Source: Beroe forskalii
Taxonomy: Eukaryota; Ctenophora; Nuda; Beroida; Beroidae
Assembly: GCA_011033025.1 (NCBI GenBank)
Contig: WFMF01000077.1
Span: 124,001 to 188,000, forward strand
Direction: 5' to 3'
Length of the DNA stretch: 64,000 bases
Numbering within the stretch: the stretch's first letter is position 1; each line of letters opens with the position of its first letter. Of this stretch, positions 1 to 13,157 are shown one piece after another. A program made the position numbers and the translations under genes. Under the pieces are notes generated by a model. The model was not told where the DNA came from and ran no database searches. It saw only the letters and a list, made by a program, of their open reading frames with translations.

Positions 1-1220
1 GAGGAGTTGCATGTGTTTGAACGGCCTCATACAATTTTAAGGGGATAATTCAGCGCCGACTCTTTTGAGGTTTTGGGCCTTGTATACTAGTATACTGAGC
101 GGTTACATGTCGAAGTGGTGACCGCAACTTACATGGTCCGCAACTTACATGGTCCGCAACTTACATGGTCGAGGCGACAGCCGAGACTGTATAAGGTGGA
201 TGATGGACGAGGCGTGCAGAGTTCATTATCGTAGGTATACGGTCACAGCTGAGATCATGGAACCGGATTATACCCCGACCGGAAACAGCTGAGACCGTCT
301 ATTAGTATTCTACGGCCAAACAACAGTATATCTTCCCACTCGGGTCTGACGACTCTCGTCCGGATTCAACGCTTAAGTAGATATTTGAGTGCTCCTTTAT
401 AAAATCAAATTTCATTTTAAGCTTTTTTGCACAGTAACTCAGTGGAGACCGTATATCCAAACTTACACGATCGCTAAAACAAGCCTGGGAGGGGTATAAT
501 CAGAGTTACTAAACCTTGCACTTTCTTTGAATTTCTCTGGAAACATCATGATTTTAACCAAAATTAAACCAATGAAAAACGTTTTTTCTTGGTTTATTTT
601 TGGTTTCGTTTCTTTGCTAATTGCTTGTTTATAACGACTTTAACAATATGAATCACACCACACGTACATGATTGATATTTCATGACTTCATGTCTGTTGA
701 CGTTGTTTTGATTCCAAATAATCAAAATTTGTTTTGAATAAGGAGGGGGTTTGGTCAATGCTGACGTCAGCATGGGGGAGGGGGTCAGCCAATGATGACA
801 AGTGAGGACAGACGGGGGGATGGGGTTGAAAATGAGCAAAAAAGTGATGACGTAATATGTGACGGCTCCCTATGTATGTATCTTTTGGAAATGATGAGGT
901 AGTGTGTATGTAGGTCTGCAAAATGATGAGCTCATCACTTAGAGGCGAAATTTTGACATCAACCACTCGTTGTAAAATTGGGCCAATGTTAGAATTTAGA
1001 TGATCTCACTTAAATTTAGTGACTTCACTTCAGCCTTTCATTTTGAATGAGTGACGTAACATAAATCTCGAAATGATGAGATGAGGTTGGGGTATATATG
1101 TATCTTTCCCAAATGATGAGGTATAGTATGTATGTATGTTCAAGAAAACCGATTTTTGATGAGCTCATTTCTGGATGGCCCCTAAATTACTTTATCAGTA
1201 TCTAGTCCAAGTAGAATGAA
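1..1220. other. Gene-free stretch with a short 16-bp tandem repeat
   Basis: I see no exon with support here. Three copies of a 16-bp unit containing CAACTTACATGGT lie at 121-170. The rest is AT-rich, with scattered TGATGAG-type words between about 880 and 1170. Short reading frames on the minus strand have no recognisable similarity. Confidence 0.5.
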
Positions 1221-1224
1221 CTTA

Positions 1225-1475
1225 TGCCCGAAATCATGCCTAGCCTAAGAAAAGATTTTTTCCCTCTCCAATTTATAAAGTGGATCTAGGTCTCCTTGTT
1301 CAGAAACTGAAGAGATGGATTTCATGATAAAATCATTGATTGGATTCAGTCCTTCCTTTCTGACCGGGAGCAAACTGTAGTACTGAATGGTACTCATTCT
1401 GACAGTGCTCTAGTTCTTAGTGGTGTTCCTCAAGGAAGTGTTCTGGGGCCGCTATTATTCATCCTGTTCATTAAT
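1225..1475 (+). mobile_element. CR1/jockey-like LINE reverse transcriptase fragment
   Basis: The plus strand encodes a stretch ending in GVPQGSVLGPLLFILFIN (about 1422-1475). This is the conserved block just before the catalytic DD box of non-LTR retrotransposon reverse transcriptases. It stops at 1475, where an inverted-repeat element begins, so the catalytic aspartates are missing. Upstream residues read WIDSFLSDREQTVVLNG, also typical of this region. The piece is a dead fragment interrupted by a later insertion. Confidence 0.8.
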
Positions 1476-1477
1476 GG

Positions 1478-2138
1478 TGTGCGGACAAAACACCACCCGG
1501 GAAAACCCCACCCGGACATAACCCCACCTTAGAGCACAAATTGCGCGAAAGGGACGCTCGTGCGTAATACTGTGACGCAATGTTACGGTTAGGGTTAGGA
1601 CTTAGGACGTAGGTAGGTAGGTAGGTAAGATGCGCTTCCGCGGAGGCGCTGTGCCATACGACATGGCCCCTCATAGTCTGAGAGGCAACGGTCGCGGTTT
1701 GGCTGATATGTTGGCATAACTAATAGTCTATATAGTTGAGGACAGTACGAAAATTGTTCGCTTAACTATATTCTCCAATTGGGTAATAGACCCCAATGGC
1801 CCCAACTCAAGCAGTTATCTGTCTGTTCAACTTGAGCCGAAAAATACGGTTTGCTTCTTTTTAAGGCGATGAAGCAACCAAATCTTCTCCTCCCATTCTT
1901 CTTTATTTCTTGGACAAGTAATGGGAAAGAATGTCCTGGGGTTTGGGCAAACAGAGTGAATCCCCCTTTTTTGGTTTGTTTATATTTCTTGTTTTATGTG
2001 TATTCCTGCAAGTGAAGCGACTTAGGACGTATGGTTCGCACGAACGTTCCCATCGCGCAATTTGTGATCTAGGGTGGGGTTATGTCCGGGTGGGGTTTTG
2101 TCTGGGTGGGGTTTTGTCCAGGTGGTGTTTTGTCCTAC
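1478..2138. mobile_element. Foldback DNA element with about 70-85 bp terminal inverted repeats
   Basis: The left arm (about 1481-1548) contains GGACAAAACACCACCCGG and ends in ACAAATTGCGCG. The right arm (about 2052-2137) is its reverse complement, with an extra copy of the GGGTGGGGTTTTGTC unit. The element sits directly inside the LINE reverse-transcriptase fragment. No transposase is visible, so it is non-autonomous. Confidence 0.75.
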
Positions 2139-2919
2139 CATCGACTGAGTGAGCTGTGCATATTTGCTGGCCCAATGGGCGTGCTAGTAATAATATATAG
2201 GGCTGCAAATAAGGCCTTTTGAGTCTTGTTAATACAATGGCAGTCTAACTTCTTAACTTGACAGAGTGACCTGTGATTGGATTACCCAATGATGTGCACT
2301 GCTAGATGAGTGCACCTTGTGGCTGGTATTAATCTTATTAATCACGTGACAGGCTGCTTTACAAGACTAGTCGGCGCCCTCTGAGATCGCCATCAACCTT
2401 TTAAATGGTGAATTTGTGATCTACCACCTATTTTTCTTCAATAAAATCAAATGGTGGCGTTGAAATTTTATTAACCTGCAGCGTTAGATTGACGTTAAGA
2501 CTAATACCAATTTCTTGTCAGGAGACAGTGATTAATAAAATCTTTTGTCAAGACTAGATTTATATAAGATAGGACCGTATATTAAAGTATAAATGCAGCT
2601 GTAGATATAGCAATAATGAGGACCCACCGCGGGTTAAGGATGTTAGCTGTGTGCAGCGCAGGGATAGGGGTGAAGCCCAAAAACCAACTGGCCGATTCGG
2701 ACTAGGTTTTCTTAGGTTACATTTTTGGTAATTTCTAGCGCAAAACTTTTCTATTGTTTATGATGTCTACCAATACCATGCGACCGTAAGTTCAGATCCA
2801 CAGGAGCTTGGTATGTATTACCTTATCGGACATAATTATCACTGACTTAAGTTTCACGGACCTAAAATTTCCCGGACATTAATATTCACGCTCGATCCAG
2901 CCACTTCAAATTTAAAATT

Positions 2920-5900
2920 ATCGGTGGACGCTGATTAGCGCCTCGTGGACGCTGATTAGCGCCTCGTGGACGCTGATTAGCGCCTCGTGGACGCTGATTA
3001 GCGCCTTGTGGACGCTGATTAGCGCCTTGTGGTCGCAGATCAGCACCTCGTGGACGCTGATTAGTGCCTCGTGGACACTGATTTGCGCCTCGTGGACACT
3101 GATTAGCGCCTCGTGGACGCTGATCAGCACCTCGTGGACGCTGATCAGCACCTCGTGGACACTGATAAGTGCCTCATGGATGCTGATTAGCGCCTCGTGG
3201 ACGCTGATTAGTGCCTCGTGGACGCTGATTAGTGCCTCGTGGACGCTGATTAGCGCCTCGTGGACGCTGATTAGCGCCTCGTGGACGCTGATTAGCGCCT
3301 CGTGGACGCTGATTAGTGCCTCGCGGACGCTGATTAGCGCCTTGTGGACGCTGATTAGCGCCTCGTGGACGCTGATTAGCGCCTCATGGACGCTGATTAG
3401 TGCCTCGTGGACGCAGATTAGCGCCTCGTGACGCTGATTAGCACCTCGTGGACGCTGATTAGCGCCTCGTTGGCGCTGATTAGCGCCTCGTGGACGCTGA
3501 TTAGCACCTCGCGGACGCTGATTAGCGCCTCGTGGACGTTGATTAGTGCCTTTTGGACGCTGATTAGCACCTCTTGGACGCTGATTAGCGCCTCGTGACG
3601 CTGATTAGCACCTCGTGGACGCTGATTAGCGCCTCGTGGACACTGGTTAGCGCCTCGTGGATGCTGATTAGCGCCTCTTGGACGCTGATTAGCGCCTCGT
3701 GGACGTTGATACGCATCTCTTGGACGCTGATTAGCGCCTTGTTGACGCTGATAAGCGCCTCGTGGACGCCGATTAGCACCTCTTGGACGCTGATTAGCGC
3801 CTCGTGGACGCTGATTAATTCGTGCTGGATCAGCACCTCGTGGACGCTGATTAGCGCCTTTGGACGCTGATTAGCGCCTCGTGGTTGCTGGATTAGCGCC
3901 TTGTGATTAATTCTGATTAGCGCCTCGTGGACATTGATTAGCTGATTAGCGCCTCGTTGACGCTGATTAGCGCCTCGACGCTGATTAGCGCCTCGTTGAC
4001 GCTGATAAGCGCCTCGTGGACGCCGATTAGCACCTCTTGGACGCTGAGATAGGCGCCTCGTGGATTGATTAGCGCCTCCTGATTAGCGCCTCGTGGACGC
4101 TGATTAGCGCCTCGTGGACGCTGATTAGCGCCTCGTGGACGCTGATTAGCGCCTCGTGGACGCTGATTAGCGCCTCGCTGATCACGCCTGATTAGCGCCT
4201 CGTGGACGCTGATTAGCGCCTCTTGGACGCTGATTAGCGCCTCGTGGACGCTGATTAGCGCCTTCTTGACGCTGATTAGCGCCTCGTGGACGCTGATTAG
4301 CACCTCGTGGACGCTGATTAGCGCCTCGTGGACGCTGATTAGCGCCTCGTGGACGCTGATTAGCGCCTCGTGGACGCTGATTAGCGCCTCGTGGACGCTG
4401 ATTAGCGCCTCGTGGACGCTGATAAGTGCACGTGGACGCTGATTAGCGCCTCGTGGACGCTGATTAGCGCCTCGTGGACGCTGATTAGCGCCTCGTGGAC
4501 GCTGATTAGCGCCTCGTGGACGCTGATTAGCGCCTCGTGGACGCTGATTAGCGCCTCGTGGACGCTGATTAGCGCCTCGTGGACGCTGATTAGCGCCTCG
4601 TGGACGCTGATTAGCGCCTCGCGGACGCTGATTAGCGCCTCGTGGATGCTGATTAGCGCTTCGTGGACGCTGATTAGCGCCTCGTGGACGCTGATTAGCG
4701 CCTCGTGGACGCTGATTAGCGCCTCGTGGACGCTGATTAGCGCCTCGTGGACGCTGATTAGCGCCTCGTGGACGCTGATTAGCGCCTCGTGGACGCTGAT
4801 TAGCGCCTCGTGGACGCTGATTAGCGCCTCTTGGACGCTGATTAGCGCCTCGTGGACGCTGATTAGCGCCTCGTGGACGCTGATTAGCGCCTCGTGGACG
4901 CTGATTAGCGCCTCGTGGACGCTGATTAGCGCCTCGTGGACGCTGATTAGCGCCTCGTGGACGCTGATTAGCGCCTCGTGGACGCTGATTAGCGCCTCGT
5001 GGACACTGATTAGCGCCTCGTGGACGCTGATTAGCGCCTCGTGGACGCCGATTAGCACCTCTTGGACGCTGATTAGCGCCTCGTGGACGCTGATCAGCAC
5101 CTCTTGATCGCTGATTAGCGCCTCGTGGACGCTGATTACCGCCTCTTGGACGCTGATGAGCGTGTCGTGGACGCTGATTAGCGCCTCGTGGACGCTGATT
5201 AGCACCTCGCGGACGCTGATTAGCGCCTCGTGGACGTTGATTAGTGCCTTTTGGACGCTGATTAGCACCTCTTGGACGCTGATTAGCGCCTCGTGGACGC
5301 TGATTAGCGCCTCGTGGACGCTGATTAGCGCCTCGTGGACGCTGATTAGCGCCTCGTGGACGCTGATTAGCGCCTCGTGGACGCTGATTAGCGCCTCGTG
5401 GACGCTGATTAGCGCCTCGTGGACGCTAATTAGCGCCTCGCGGACGCTGATTAGTGCTTCGTGGACGCTGATTAGCGCCTCGTGGACGCTAATTAGAGCC
5501 TCGTGGACGCTGATTAGCGCCTCGTGGACTCTGATTAGCGCCTTTTGGACGCTGATTAGCGCCTCGTTGACTTTGATTAGCGCCTTTTGGGCGCTGATAA
5601 GCGCCTCGTGGACGCTGATTAGCGCCTTGTGGACGCTGATTAGCGCCTCGTGGACGCTGATTAGCGCCTCGTGGACGCTGATTAGCACCTCGTGGACGCT
5701 GATTAGCGCCTCGTGGACGCTGATTAGCGCCTCGTGGACGCTGATTAGCGCCTCGTGGACGCTGATTAGCGCCTCGTGGACGCTGATTAGCGCCTCGTGG
5801 ACGCTGATTAGCGCCTCATGGACGCTGATTAGCGCCTCGTGGACGCAGATTAGCGCCTCGTGACGCTGATTAGTGCCTCGTGGACGCTGATTAGCACCTC

Positions 5901-6905
5901 GTTGTCGCTGATTAGCGCCTCGTGGACGCTGATTAGCGCCTCGTGGACGCTGATTAGCGCCTCGTGGACGCTGATTAGCGCCTCGTGGACGCTGATTAGC
6001 GCCTCGTGGACGCTGATTAGCGCCTCGTGGACGCTGATTAGCGCCTCGTGGACGCTGATTAGCGCCTCCGCTGATTAGCGCCTCGTGGACGCTGATTAGC
6101 GCCTCGTGGACGCTGATTAGCGCCTCGTGGACGCTGATTAGCGCCTCGTGGACGCTGATTAGCGCCTCGTGGACGCTGATTAGCGCCTCGTGGACGCTGA
6201 TTAGCGCCTCGTGGACGCTGATTAGCGCCTCGTGGACGCTGATTAGCGCCTCGTGGACGCTGATTAGCGCCTCGTGGACGCTGATTAGCGCCTCGTGGAC
6301 GCTGATTAGCGCGCCTCGTGGACGCTGATTAGCGCCTCGTGGACGCTGATTAGCGCCTCGTGGACGCTGATTAGCGCCTCGTGGACGCTGATTAGCGCCT
6401 CGTGGACGCTGATTAGCGCCTCGTGGACGCTGATTAGCGCCTCGTGGACGCTGATTAGCGCGCCTCGTGGACGCTGATTAGCGCCTCGTGGACGCTGATT
6501 AGCGCCTCGTGGACGCTGATTAGCGCCTCGTGGACGCTGATTAGCGCCTCGTGGACGCTGATTAGCGCCTCGTGGACGCTGATTAGCGCCTCGTGGACGC
6601 TGATTAGCGCCTCGTGGACGCTGATCAGCGCCTCGTGGGCGCTGATTAGTGCCTCGTGGACGCTGATTTGCGCCTCGTGGACGCTGATTAGCGCCTCGTG
6701 GGCGCTGATTAGTGCACTTGGACGCTGATTAACGCCTTGTGGTTGCTGATTAGCGCCTCGTGGACGCTAATTAGCGCCTCGTGGACGCTGATCTGCGCCT
6801 CGTTCTCGCTGATTAGCGCCTCGTGGACGCTGATTAGCTTCTCGTGGTTGCCGATTAGAGCCTAGTGGTAGCTAATTAGCGCCTCGTGGACGCTGATAAG
6901 CACTG
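2920..6905. repeat. 21-bp minisatellite array, about 4 kb
   Basis: About 190 tandem copies of a 21-bp unit (GCCTCGTGGACGCTGATTAGC) run almost without interruption. Copies at 4440-5060 and 5900-6640 are nearly perfect, while the flanks and 3400-4300 are more diverged, with partial units. Because 21 is divisible by 3 and the unit lacks stops in some frames, long heptapeptide-repeat reading frames appear on both strands (for example ISVHEAL on the minus strand). Nothing supports their translation. Confidence 0.95.
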
Positions 6906-7055
6906 GCCTTGTTGATTAAAAAATTTGAGATTCAAATCATTCTTTCTGTCATGCAGCAATAAACTGCAAAGTTTAATCTCCATTTTAAAGAGGAATTGAT
7001 AATTTTAGTTAATATCAGTTGCGTCAAGTTGAAGTATATCTCAACTTGGCTTAAA

Positions 7056-7072
7056 CCCCCCCCCCCCCCCCC
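7056..7072. repeat. Poly-C run
   Basis: Seventeen consecutive C residues, a likely sequencing trouble spot. Confidence 0.95.
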
Positions 7073-7209
7073 GGCCCCCTTAACTAATGAAATATATCAT
7101 TATCAAAGGAAGGGATTGTAGAACACTGGACTTGGTTGGGAGACACACCAGGCACATCCAATTCCAATGAAGTTCAGTCTCACCACTTTCACACTGGGTA
7201 AGTGTGTTT

Positions 7210-7252
7210 GCCAGACATTGTCTGGCCCAAAGTGGGCCAGGCAATGTCTGGC
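7210..7252. repeat. Short perfect hairpin
   Basis: GCCAGACATTG(T)CTGGCCCA is followed after three bases by its near-perfect reverse complement ending in CAATGTCTGGC. It would fold into a roughly 20-bp stem. No wider element was recognised. Confidence 0.7.
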
Positions 7253-7499
7253 AATTACTGTGTTAGGATTTTACAACTTTTGAGGACAATTTTATATGGA
7301 CAATTTTATATGGATTTTATATGGACAATTTTATATGGATGACCGCTCTTTTCTAACGCGGTGTTTGTACTTTCCCTCCCCTAATGCTTCTTGCTTGATC
7401 CAATCTGGTCATAATTTTGATTCGTCGATTCAATAAATTGTCATTAACTCTTCTCAAAGTCAATATTGAATATCATATTATCATTCCAATGAAGCAATG

Positions 7500-7970
7500 A
7501 TGCTATGTTTATTTTCAGCTGTGCTGTGCGTGTTATCACTGATAACAGATATGTTTATTTTCAGCTGTGCTGTGCGTGTTATCACTGATAACAGCTATGT
7601 TTATTTTCAGCTGTGCTGTGCGTGTTATCACTGATAACAGCTATGTTTATTTTCAGCTGTGCTGTGCGTTATCACTGAGGATATGTTTTTTTCAGCTGTG
7701 CTCTCCGTGCCAGCTGAAGGAATGATTTTCAAGGTGCTGTGGCCTTATCACTGAGGACAGCTATGTTTATTTTCAGCTGTGCTGTTGTTTATTTTCAGCT
7801 GTGCGTGTTATCACTGATAACAGGTATGTTTATTTTCAGCGTGCTGTGCGTGTTACTTCAGCTATGTTTATTTTCATTTAGCTGTGTGCTGCGTGTTATC
7901 ACTGATAACAGGACGTTTTATTTTCAATGTGGAGTGCGTGTTATCACTGATAACAGACAGCTATGGAGGC
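7500..7970. repeat. 46-bp tandem repeat with an internal palindrome
   Basis: Unit of about 46 bp containing TATGTTTATTTTCAGCTGTG and TGTTATCACTGATAACA. The second part is a perfect palindrome around ACT. The first three or four copies are clean, and later copies (7680-7965) have deletions. Each unit carries a splice-acceptor-like TTTATTTTCAG on the plus strand. Confidence 0.9.
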
Positions 7971-8099
7971 CTTTCAGAGGCTGTGCGTGTTAACTGAGAG
8001 CTTCAGAGGACGTGATCACTGAGGATATGGTGTTATCCTTAACAGTGGCAGGAGGACCGTTTTTAGCCAAATTCTCCTGCCTGAAGGAATGAGTGAGGA

Positions 8100-8160
8100 G
8101 GTGGAGGAGGCCTTCAGAGGACGCAACGAGGAGGCCTTCAGAGGACGCAACGAGGAAAAA
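8100..8160. repeat. Short 25-27 bp duplication
   Basis: GGAGGCCTTCAGAGGACGCAACGA occurs twice in tandem. It lies between the 46-bp array and unique sequence, and no gene is recognised. Confidence 0.7.
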
Positions 8161-8659
8161 GCTAACCCATCGTGGGGATTGAAGCCACAGAAAGAGGGCT
8201 CTGGTTAAAGTAAACAGGAAGACACTAATCCCTAGGAGTGGTTGGAGAGGGGACAAGTGCAGCGACCCATGGCAATAGGAGGACTCGAGGAATTATGTTC
8301 GAAGGACGATTGGTTTATCGTTATATGGTGATTGCGTGGGTTGATAATAAATATAATGTCTTCTTAGTGCCTGCCAGTATCTGAATGAGTGATAATATAC
8401 TGCGGTATTATATTTGTGCATTTGAAAGTTTTAATACCAAATTTGAGTAATAACTGTTTGGTGTAAATTAGTATTAAACTTTACGCCTCAATGAGTATTT
8501 GACGACTTCATAAAAACTTTCAACCCTACTGAGGCAACTCTGGAGGCACCAACCAACTTGAAACTTTTAGTATACCCCAGCATTTTCAAACCAAACCAAA
8601 AATAAACCAATAATAAACCGGCTGGGTACGGAGTATGGAGATGACATTGACAGTACTGA

Positions 8660-9195
8660 AAGTTTCGAGTCGAGTCGTCGAGTCGAGTCGAGTCGAGTCG
8701 TCGAGTCGTCGAGTCGTCGAGTCGTCGAGTCGTCGAGGTCGTCGAGTCGTCGAGTCGTCGTCGTCGAGTCGTCGAGTCGAGTCGTCGAGGGTCGAGGTCG
8801 TCGTCGAGAGTCGAGTCGTCGAGTCGTCGAGTCGAGTCGTCGAGTCGTCGAGGTCGTCGAGTCGTCGAGTCGTCGAGGTCGTCAGTCGTCGTCGAGTCGT
8901 CGAGTCGAGTCGTCGAGTCGTCGAGTCGTCGAGTCGTCGAGTCGTCGAGTCGTCAGTCGTCGAGTCGTCGAGTCGTCGAGTCGTCGAGAGTCGTCAGTCG
9001 TCGAGTCGTCGAGTCGTCGAGTCGTCGAGTCATCGTCGAGTCGTCGAGGTCGTCGAGTCGTCGTCGTCGAGTCGTCGAGTCGTCGAGTCGTCGAGTCGTC
9101 GAGTCGTCGAGTCGTCGTCGAGGTCGTCGAGTCGTCGAGTCGTCGAGGGTCGAAGTCGTCATCGTCGAGTCGTCGAGTCGTCGAGGTCGAGGTCA
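8660..9195. repeat. GAGTCGTC-type 8-bp satellite
   Basis: About 535 bp made of GAGTCGTC with frequent 2-5 bp slips (GAGTC, GAGGTC, TCGTCG). The Ser/Arg/Val-rich reading frame across it (8635-9237) is a by-product of the repeat. Confidence 0.95.
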
Positions 9196-9387
9196 GTAGG
9201 GGTCGATATTATTCATTTCAAGATACGTAGATTTTGAAGTTCAAATCGACAAAATTGGGTTCAAGGAGGTTTTACGATTAAATTGTGATGTGATCTATGT
9301 ATACAAGTATACAATCAGAAAGGAAAATAACATGTTATTGTGATTTGTGTGCAGTGAATGTTGTATTGAAGTACCGAAGAGATATTT

Positions 9388-9506
9388 CAAAATTTTTAGT
9401 TCTTTCTGTGTAGACTCAATTAGAAGCAGTTTCAAATTACTGAGCTTCATTAAACTGTTTGTATTGAGTCAACTCAGAAAGAATTAACAATTTTGAAATA
9501 TACCTA
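9388..9506. mobile_element. Small inverted-repeat element (MITE-like)
   Basis: The left arm TTTTTAGTTCTTTCTG...GACTCAAT is matched by the reversed arm ATTGAG...CAGAAAGAATT...AATTTTGAAAT, with a loop of about 40 bp. I could not define target-site duplications. Confidence 0.6.
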
Positions 9507-9509
9507 AGT

Positions 9510-11950
9510 TATCATGAGACTCAGAAACAGCGCACTGCTACTAAAGTACTAAGCGTTGAATGGTGATGAAACTTTTCACAAAATCGAAATTATATCTATC
9601 CTGTATGATGAGTAATCAAAACAGAAAATGTGGCCTAGATCTAAATGTCAAAAATACCAAAAAATCTTCAATTTTGGTTGCTATGGGAACGTGTGGTTGC
9701 TATGGATGGTAATGTATACCTATGATATGTGGACAAAACCATGTGATCAGCATGCTTGTATATAGATATACATTTGCTCACCTAGAGTGTATTGTACCTA
9801 TAGCCTGCTCTGTACGTAATCTTATTCATGTGAAATGCCTTGAATGTACCTTCATCACCGCGTTGCTGTTGAAGTCCCATTGGCTCATCGGCACCCCTGC
9901 CTGAAAATGTTACTTTTCATAATTACATCGCATAATTAGTTGTGTACACACTGCTATTGAGTTTTGTGAAAAACATGAATGTTGTACTGAAGTACCGCCA
10001 CACTGTTTAATGTACTAAAGGGTGTTCACTGTACATTACATTCTAAATCTAAGTAGGTACACTGCATCACCATCCAGTGATGACGTGTGCTGTATATGTG
10101 CATATTATATGATAACTTGTTAGTAGTCATTGATAACATAACTTAAAAATGAAATTGACAAAAAAGCATCTACTTCGATTTTATACTCATTGTTAATGTC
10201 ACAGGTACTACTGTTGAAACAAGAATAAGTTTGTTGCTCCTTATCGAATCACTGCCGGTTGCCACACTTGCAGGAAATCTGAAATGGTATCACTGTTAAC
10301 GACGTTGGGGTGGACAAGGGTCTCGCTATTTTGGCAAACAAGAGTCTGGCGTTTTTTAAATTGCGCCGTCCACCCCACGTTGTCCACCCCGCTTGTCCAC
10401 CCACGAAATAGCACAACTGTGTGCTTTTTCCAACAATTGACTGGCAATCCCTAAAGCTCCTACATTTTTTGAGCTATCGACATGGGGGTTTTTGTAATGC
10501 CTAGATAAATCTATTCTACACTGAAAGTCCATCTTCTTTTTTTTTTTTTTTTTAAGAGGCCTCACAAGCTCGTCAATCAATCAATGTTCACGCGCAATTG
10601 GAACTCGACGTTTTTCAACATTTGTACATAATGAGACATTGCGAACGTTGTGATTGGAGTTCCCAGATGATCCTTATATCTCTGGATAGCTGAGACTTTC
10701 CTCTATTGATTCCATGCAAGTTTTAAGAGAAATTTTGACTCTTTTGTCGTTTTTCGAACAGGAACGTTGTTCTAATTGGCGACTCGTCGCTACCTGCGCA
10801 CAAAGTACTAGCAAAGGTGTCCACCCCACGTGCGCAGGGTGCTACAAGTACCCTCAAAATTGGCTAATATTAGTTATCATTTAGCCATAATTAAGATTCA
10901 GCAAGTCAGCAGTAGGTGTATGCCCGTGTATGGTCGGTGACCATGTGTGGGCGTGACTTTGGCGCGTAATGGCTTTTTAACCGGGAGAGATGGTGGCAGG
11001 GTTTCTGAATTTTTGTGTGGTGAGTTGTGCCCGGGGAACGCGGTTTGGTGGTCGGAGTCGGAATTGCTTTTGAGTCATCAGAGGTGGCTGAATGGCGAAA
11101 TATGGCAATTCTGAAGACGTCACAATTGGCATATATTACCATTCGGTCATATCTGGTGGCTTGGAGGTGTTCTGTGGGTGTGGCTTGCTATGCGGGGGTT
11201 CAGGGATTTTGTTGCTGTCTCTTTTGGTTGGGGAGTTATTGCGCGTTGAGGTTATGCTCGTTTGTGGTCGTTGACCGTATGTGGGCATGCAAGGGCTCAA
11301 GGGTTGGCCGTGTCTCGGCCCCTGAGCTGGATAGGGGCGTGGTTCTTTGACCTATGCCCCCATTTTCGTGCATGTGGGGGGCGATGGGCGCGGCGGGGAG
11401 TTGCATGGGCGGGTGGTTTCTGAGTTGATGCACCCAGGGGGTTTGCCTTTGTGATTGGCAGGCGGGGGAGTTTTTGCCGTCTGGCGAGCCCTAAGGAATG
11501 GTTTTTTCCAGGGTTTTTTCGATTTTTGGTTTTCTTGTGTCCTAGGCTGTGTGGGTGTGCCCCGGGCGTTTTGGATTGCCGAGGTCAGGAAATTCTGTTA
11601 CACCCTAATCTTGATTATGTAGCTGACTTACATTTATGTTCACATTTTATCGAACTTTGATAAATTGATCAATTTGAGGTTCAACTTGGATAGATACGAC
11701 CATGGCTCGGTAGTTTAACAGCTTTATGTGGCAAGTAACAAAGATACTTGACATATCGATCCAAATATTAAACATGATTTAATAGGTTAGTGTTGTTAAG
11801 TCTCTCAATGTCTAGCTAGGCTTTCCAAACTTTTTACCATCTAACCAAGTGTGTAAAATTGACTTTCATTTTTATTGAGAGTTATACATGATATTGAAAT
11901 ATTGCGAGGCTTCACACTACAGTTGAAGACAAGAGGAAGTTGGTTTTCAA
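9510..11950. other. Gene-poor stretch
   Basis: No exon is supportable over 2.4 kb. Small items: TGGGGTGGACAA and its reverse complement TTGTCCACCCCA around 10310-10400, with the same GTCCACCCCACG word again near 10818; a T18-type run near 10535; and a G-rich stretch at 10920-11600. Open frames such as the one at 11027-11350 show no recognisable domain. Confidence 0.5.
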
Positions 11951-11954
11951 TAAG

Positions 11955-12922
11955 CCTGGGGGTCCTTTCCGAAACCGAACTTAAGTCAAAAAACGGACTT
12001 AAGTCAAAACTTAAGTAAAAAGTGTTTCCGAAATCGTGCTTAAGTCAGGAAACTTAAGTTTATTTTCATACTTAAGTATTTTCGTTTAAGCCGAACTTAA
12101 GCCAGAAAATTCACTTAAGTACGTACTTAAGTAGGTGATTTTTTACTTAAATTGCAAGTATGGTCCGGAGGTTACTTAAGTAGGAAAAATTACTTATCTC
12201 ATGGTTGATTCTGACACAAGCTAGGGAACTAAGACGTCGCAACTTTTCAAATTGCAATTCCATAGCTTTCAAAGATATCACAGGCACCAAAGCTCACGAT
12301 TTTTTGATTGCCTTCACAATAGTTGAGTTTCTTATTTGAGTAAGAAGCCACACATACTATAGTGCTACAGTCAAGACTGACTGGTGTCAAGCCTGACTGG
12401 TGTCAAGCCCGACTCATTTCAGGCCATACCATACCGCACTTAGTGTTCTAAGCTAAGGTGTGTTGCGCACGCGGCGATGCATGCAACACACTCATTGATG
12501 ACATTACTTGCTTTGTACACAAGCTAACCTCCGCAAGACTTCCTTTTTTCTGCGTGAAACACTAATTGAATAAATGCGCGGCGCGCATAGCGAAAGTAAT
12601 GAATAAATAAGTGGCGTTTTTCATAGTGGTTGCCGATGCGTGATATGAAACGTTGCATAACGTTAAGTGAGGACATGAAATTTCATATGATACAGCTATG
12701 AAATCGTGACGGGGCACACTGCTAAAATCACGGTTGGATCAGCAACACCGTTCCATTCCTTAATCCTTTCGCAAAAAGAATTCCAAAATTCAAGGTGGGC
12801 AGTGACTGGCATCGATCTCATAACCGTTCAATTCAAAATTAACGTCTTTATCCACTACACCAAAGGGGTTTCGGAAATGACTTAAGTAAGAATTTTCGGA
12901 CTTCTTCTTTCGGAAAGAATGA
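11955..12922. mobile_element. ACTTAAGT-rich interspersed element
   Basis: The palindromic word ACTTAAGT or CTTAAGTC recurs more than ten times at 11980-12190 and again near 12880. CTTTCCGAAAC at about 11967 and GTTTCGGAAA at about 12868 are inverted, which suggests terminal repeats of a non-autonomous DNA element of about 0.95 kb. No protein is encoded, and the boundaries are approximate. Confidence 0.5.
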
Positions 12923-13157
12923 TAAATGACTGATTTTTTTTTCAACTTTTTGTTTGTCCCAAATGTCCCAGTTGTCCCAAACAAAAGCTGTTTAAACTTT
13001 AATGAGCAACTTAACCAAAACTGCTTTGTTAGCAAACAAACACATCTTTTGAAAATCATCATATGCACTTTTCCCTCTACATGCATGGCCATGGGGTGTG
13101 CCATACATGATTTGTGATTTTATGTATAAGAGATGATTATATCTATTATATTTTCAG

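Noticed and set aside
4402-5688. A 428-codon minus-strand frame with ISVHEAL heptads, and plus-strand WTLISAS frames
   Set aside because: They follow from a 21-bp repeat lacking stops; both strands are open at once, indel copies break them, and no start context, splice structure or domain is present.
2920-6905. Possible CRISPR array
   Set aside because: Units are contiguous 21-mers without unique spacers, in an intron-bearing animal genome.
8635-9237. 200-codon Ser/Arg/Val-rich frame
   Set aside because: A translation of the GAGTCGTC satellite, not a protein-like composition.
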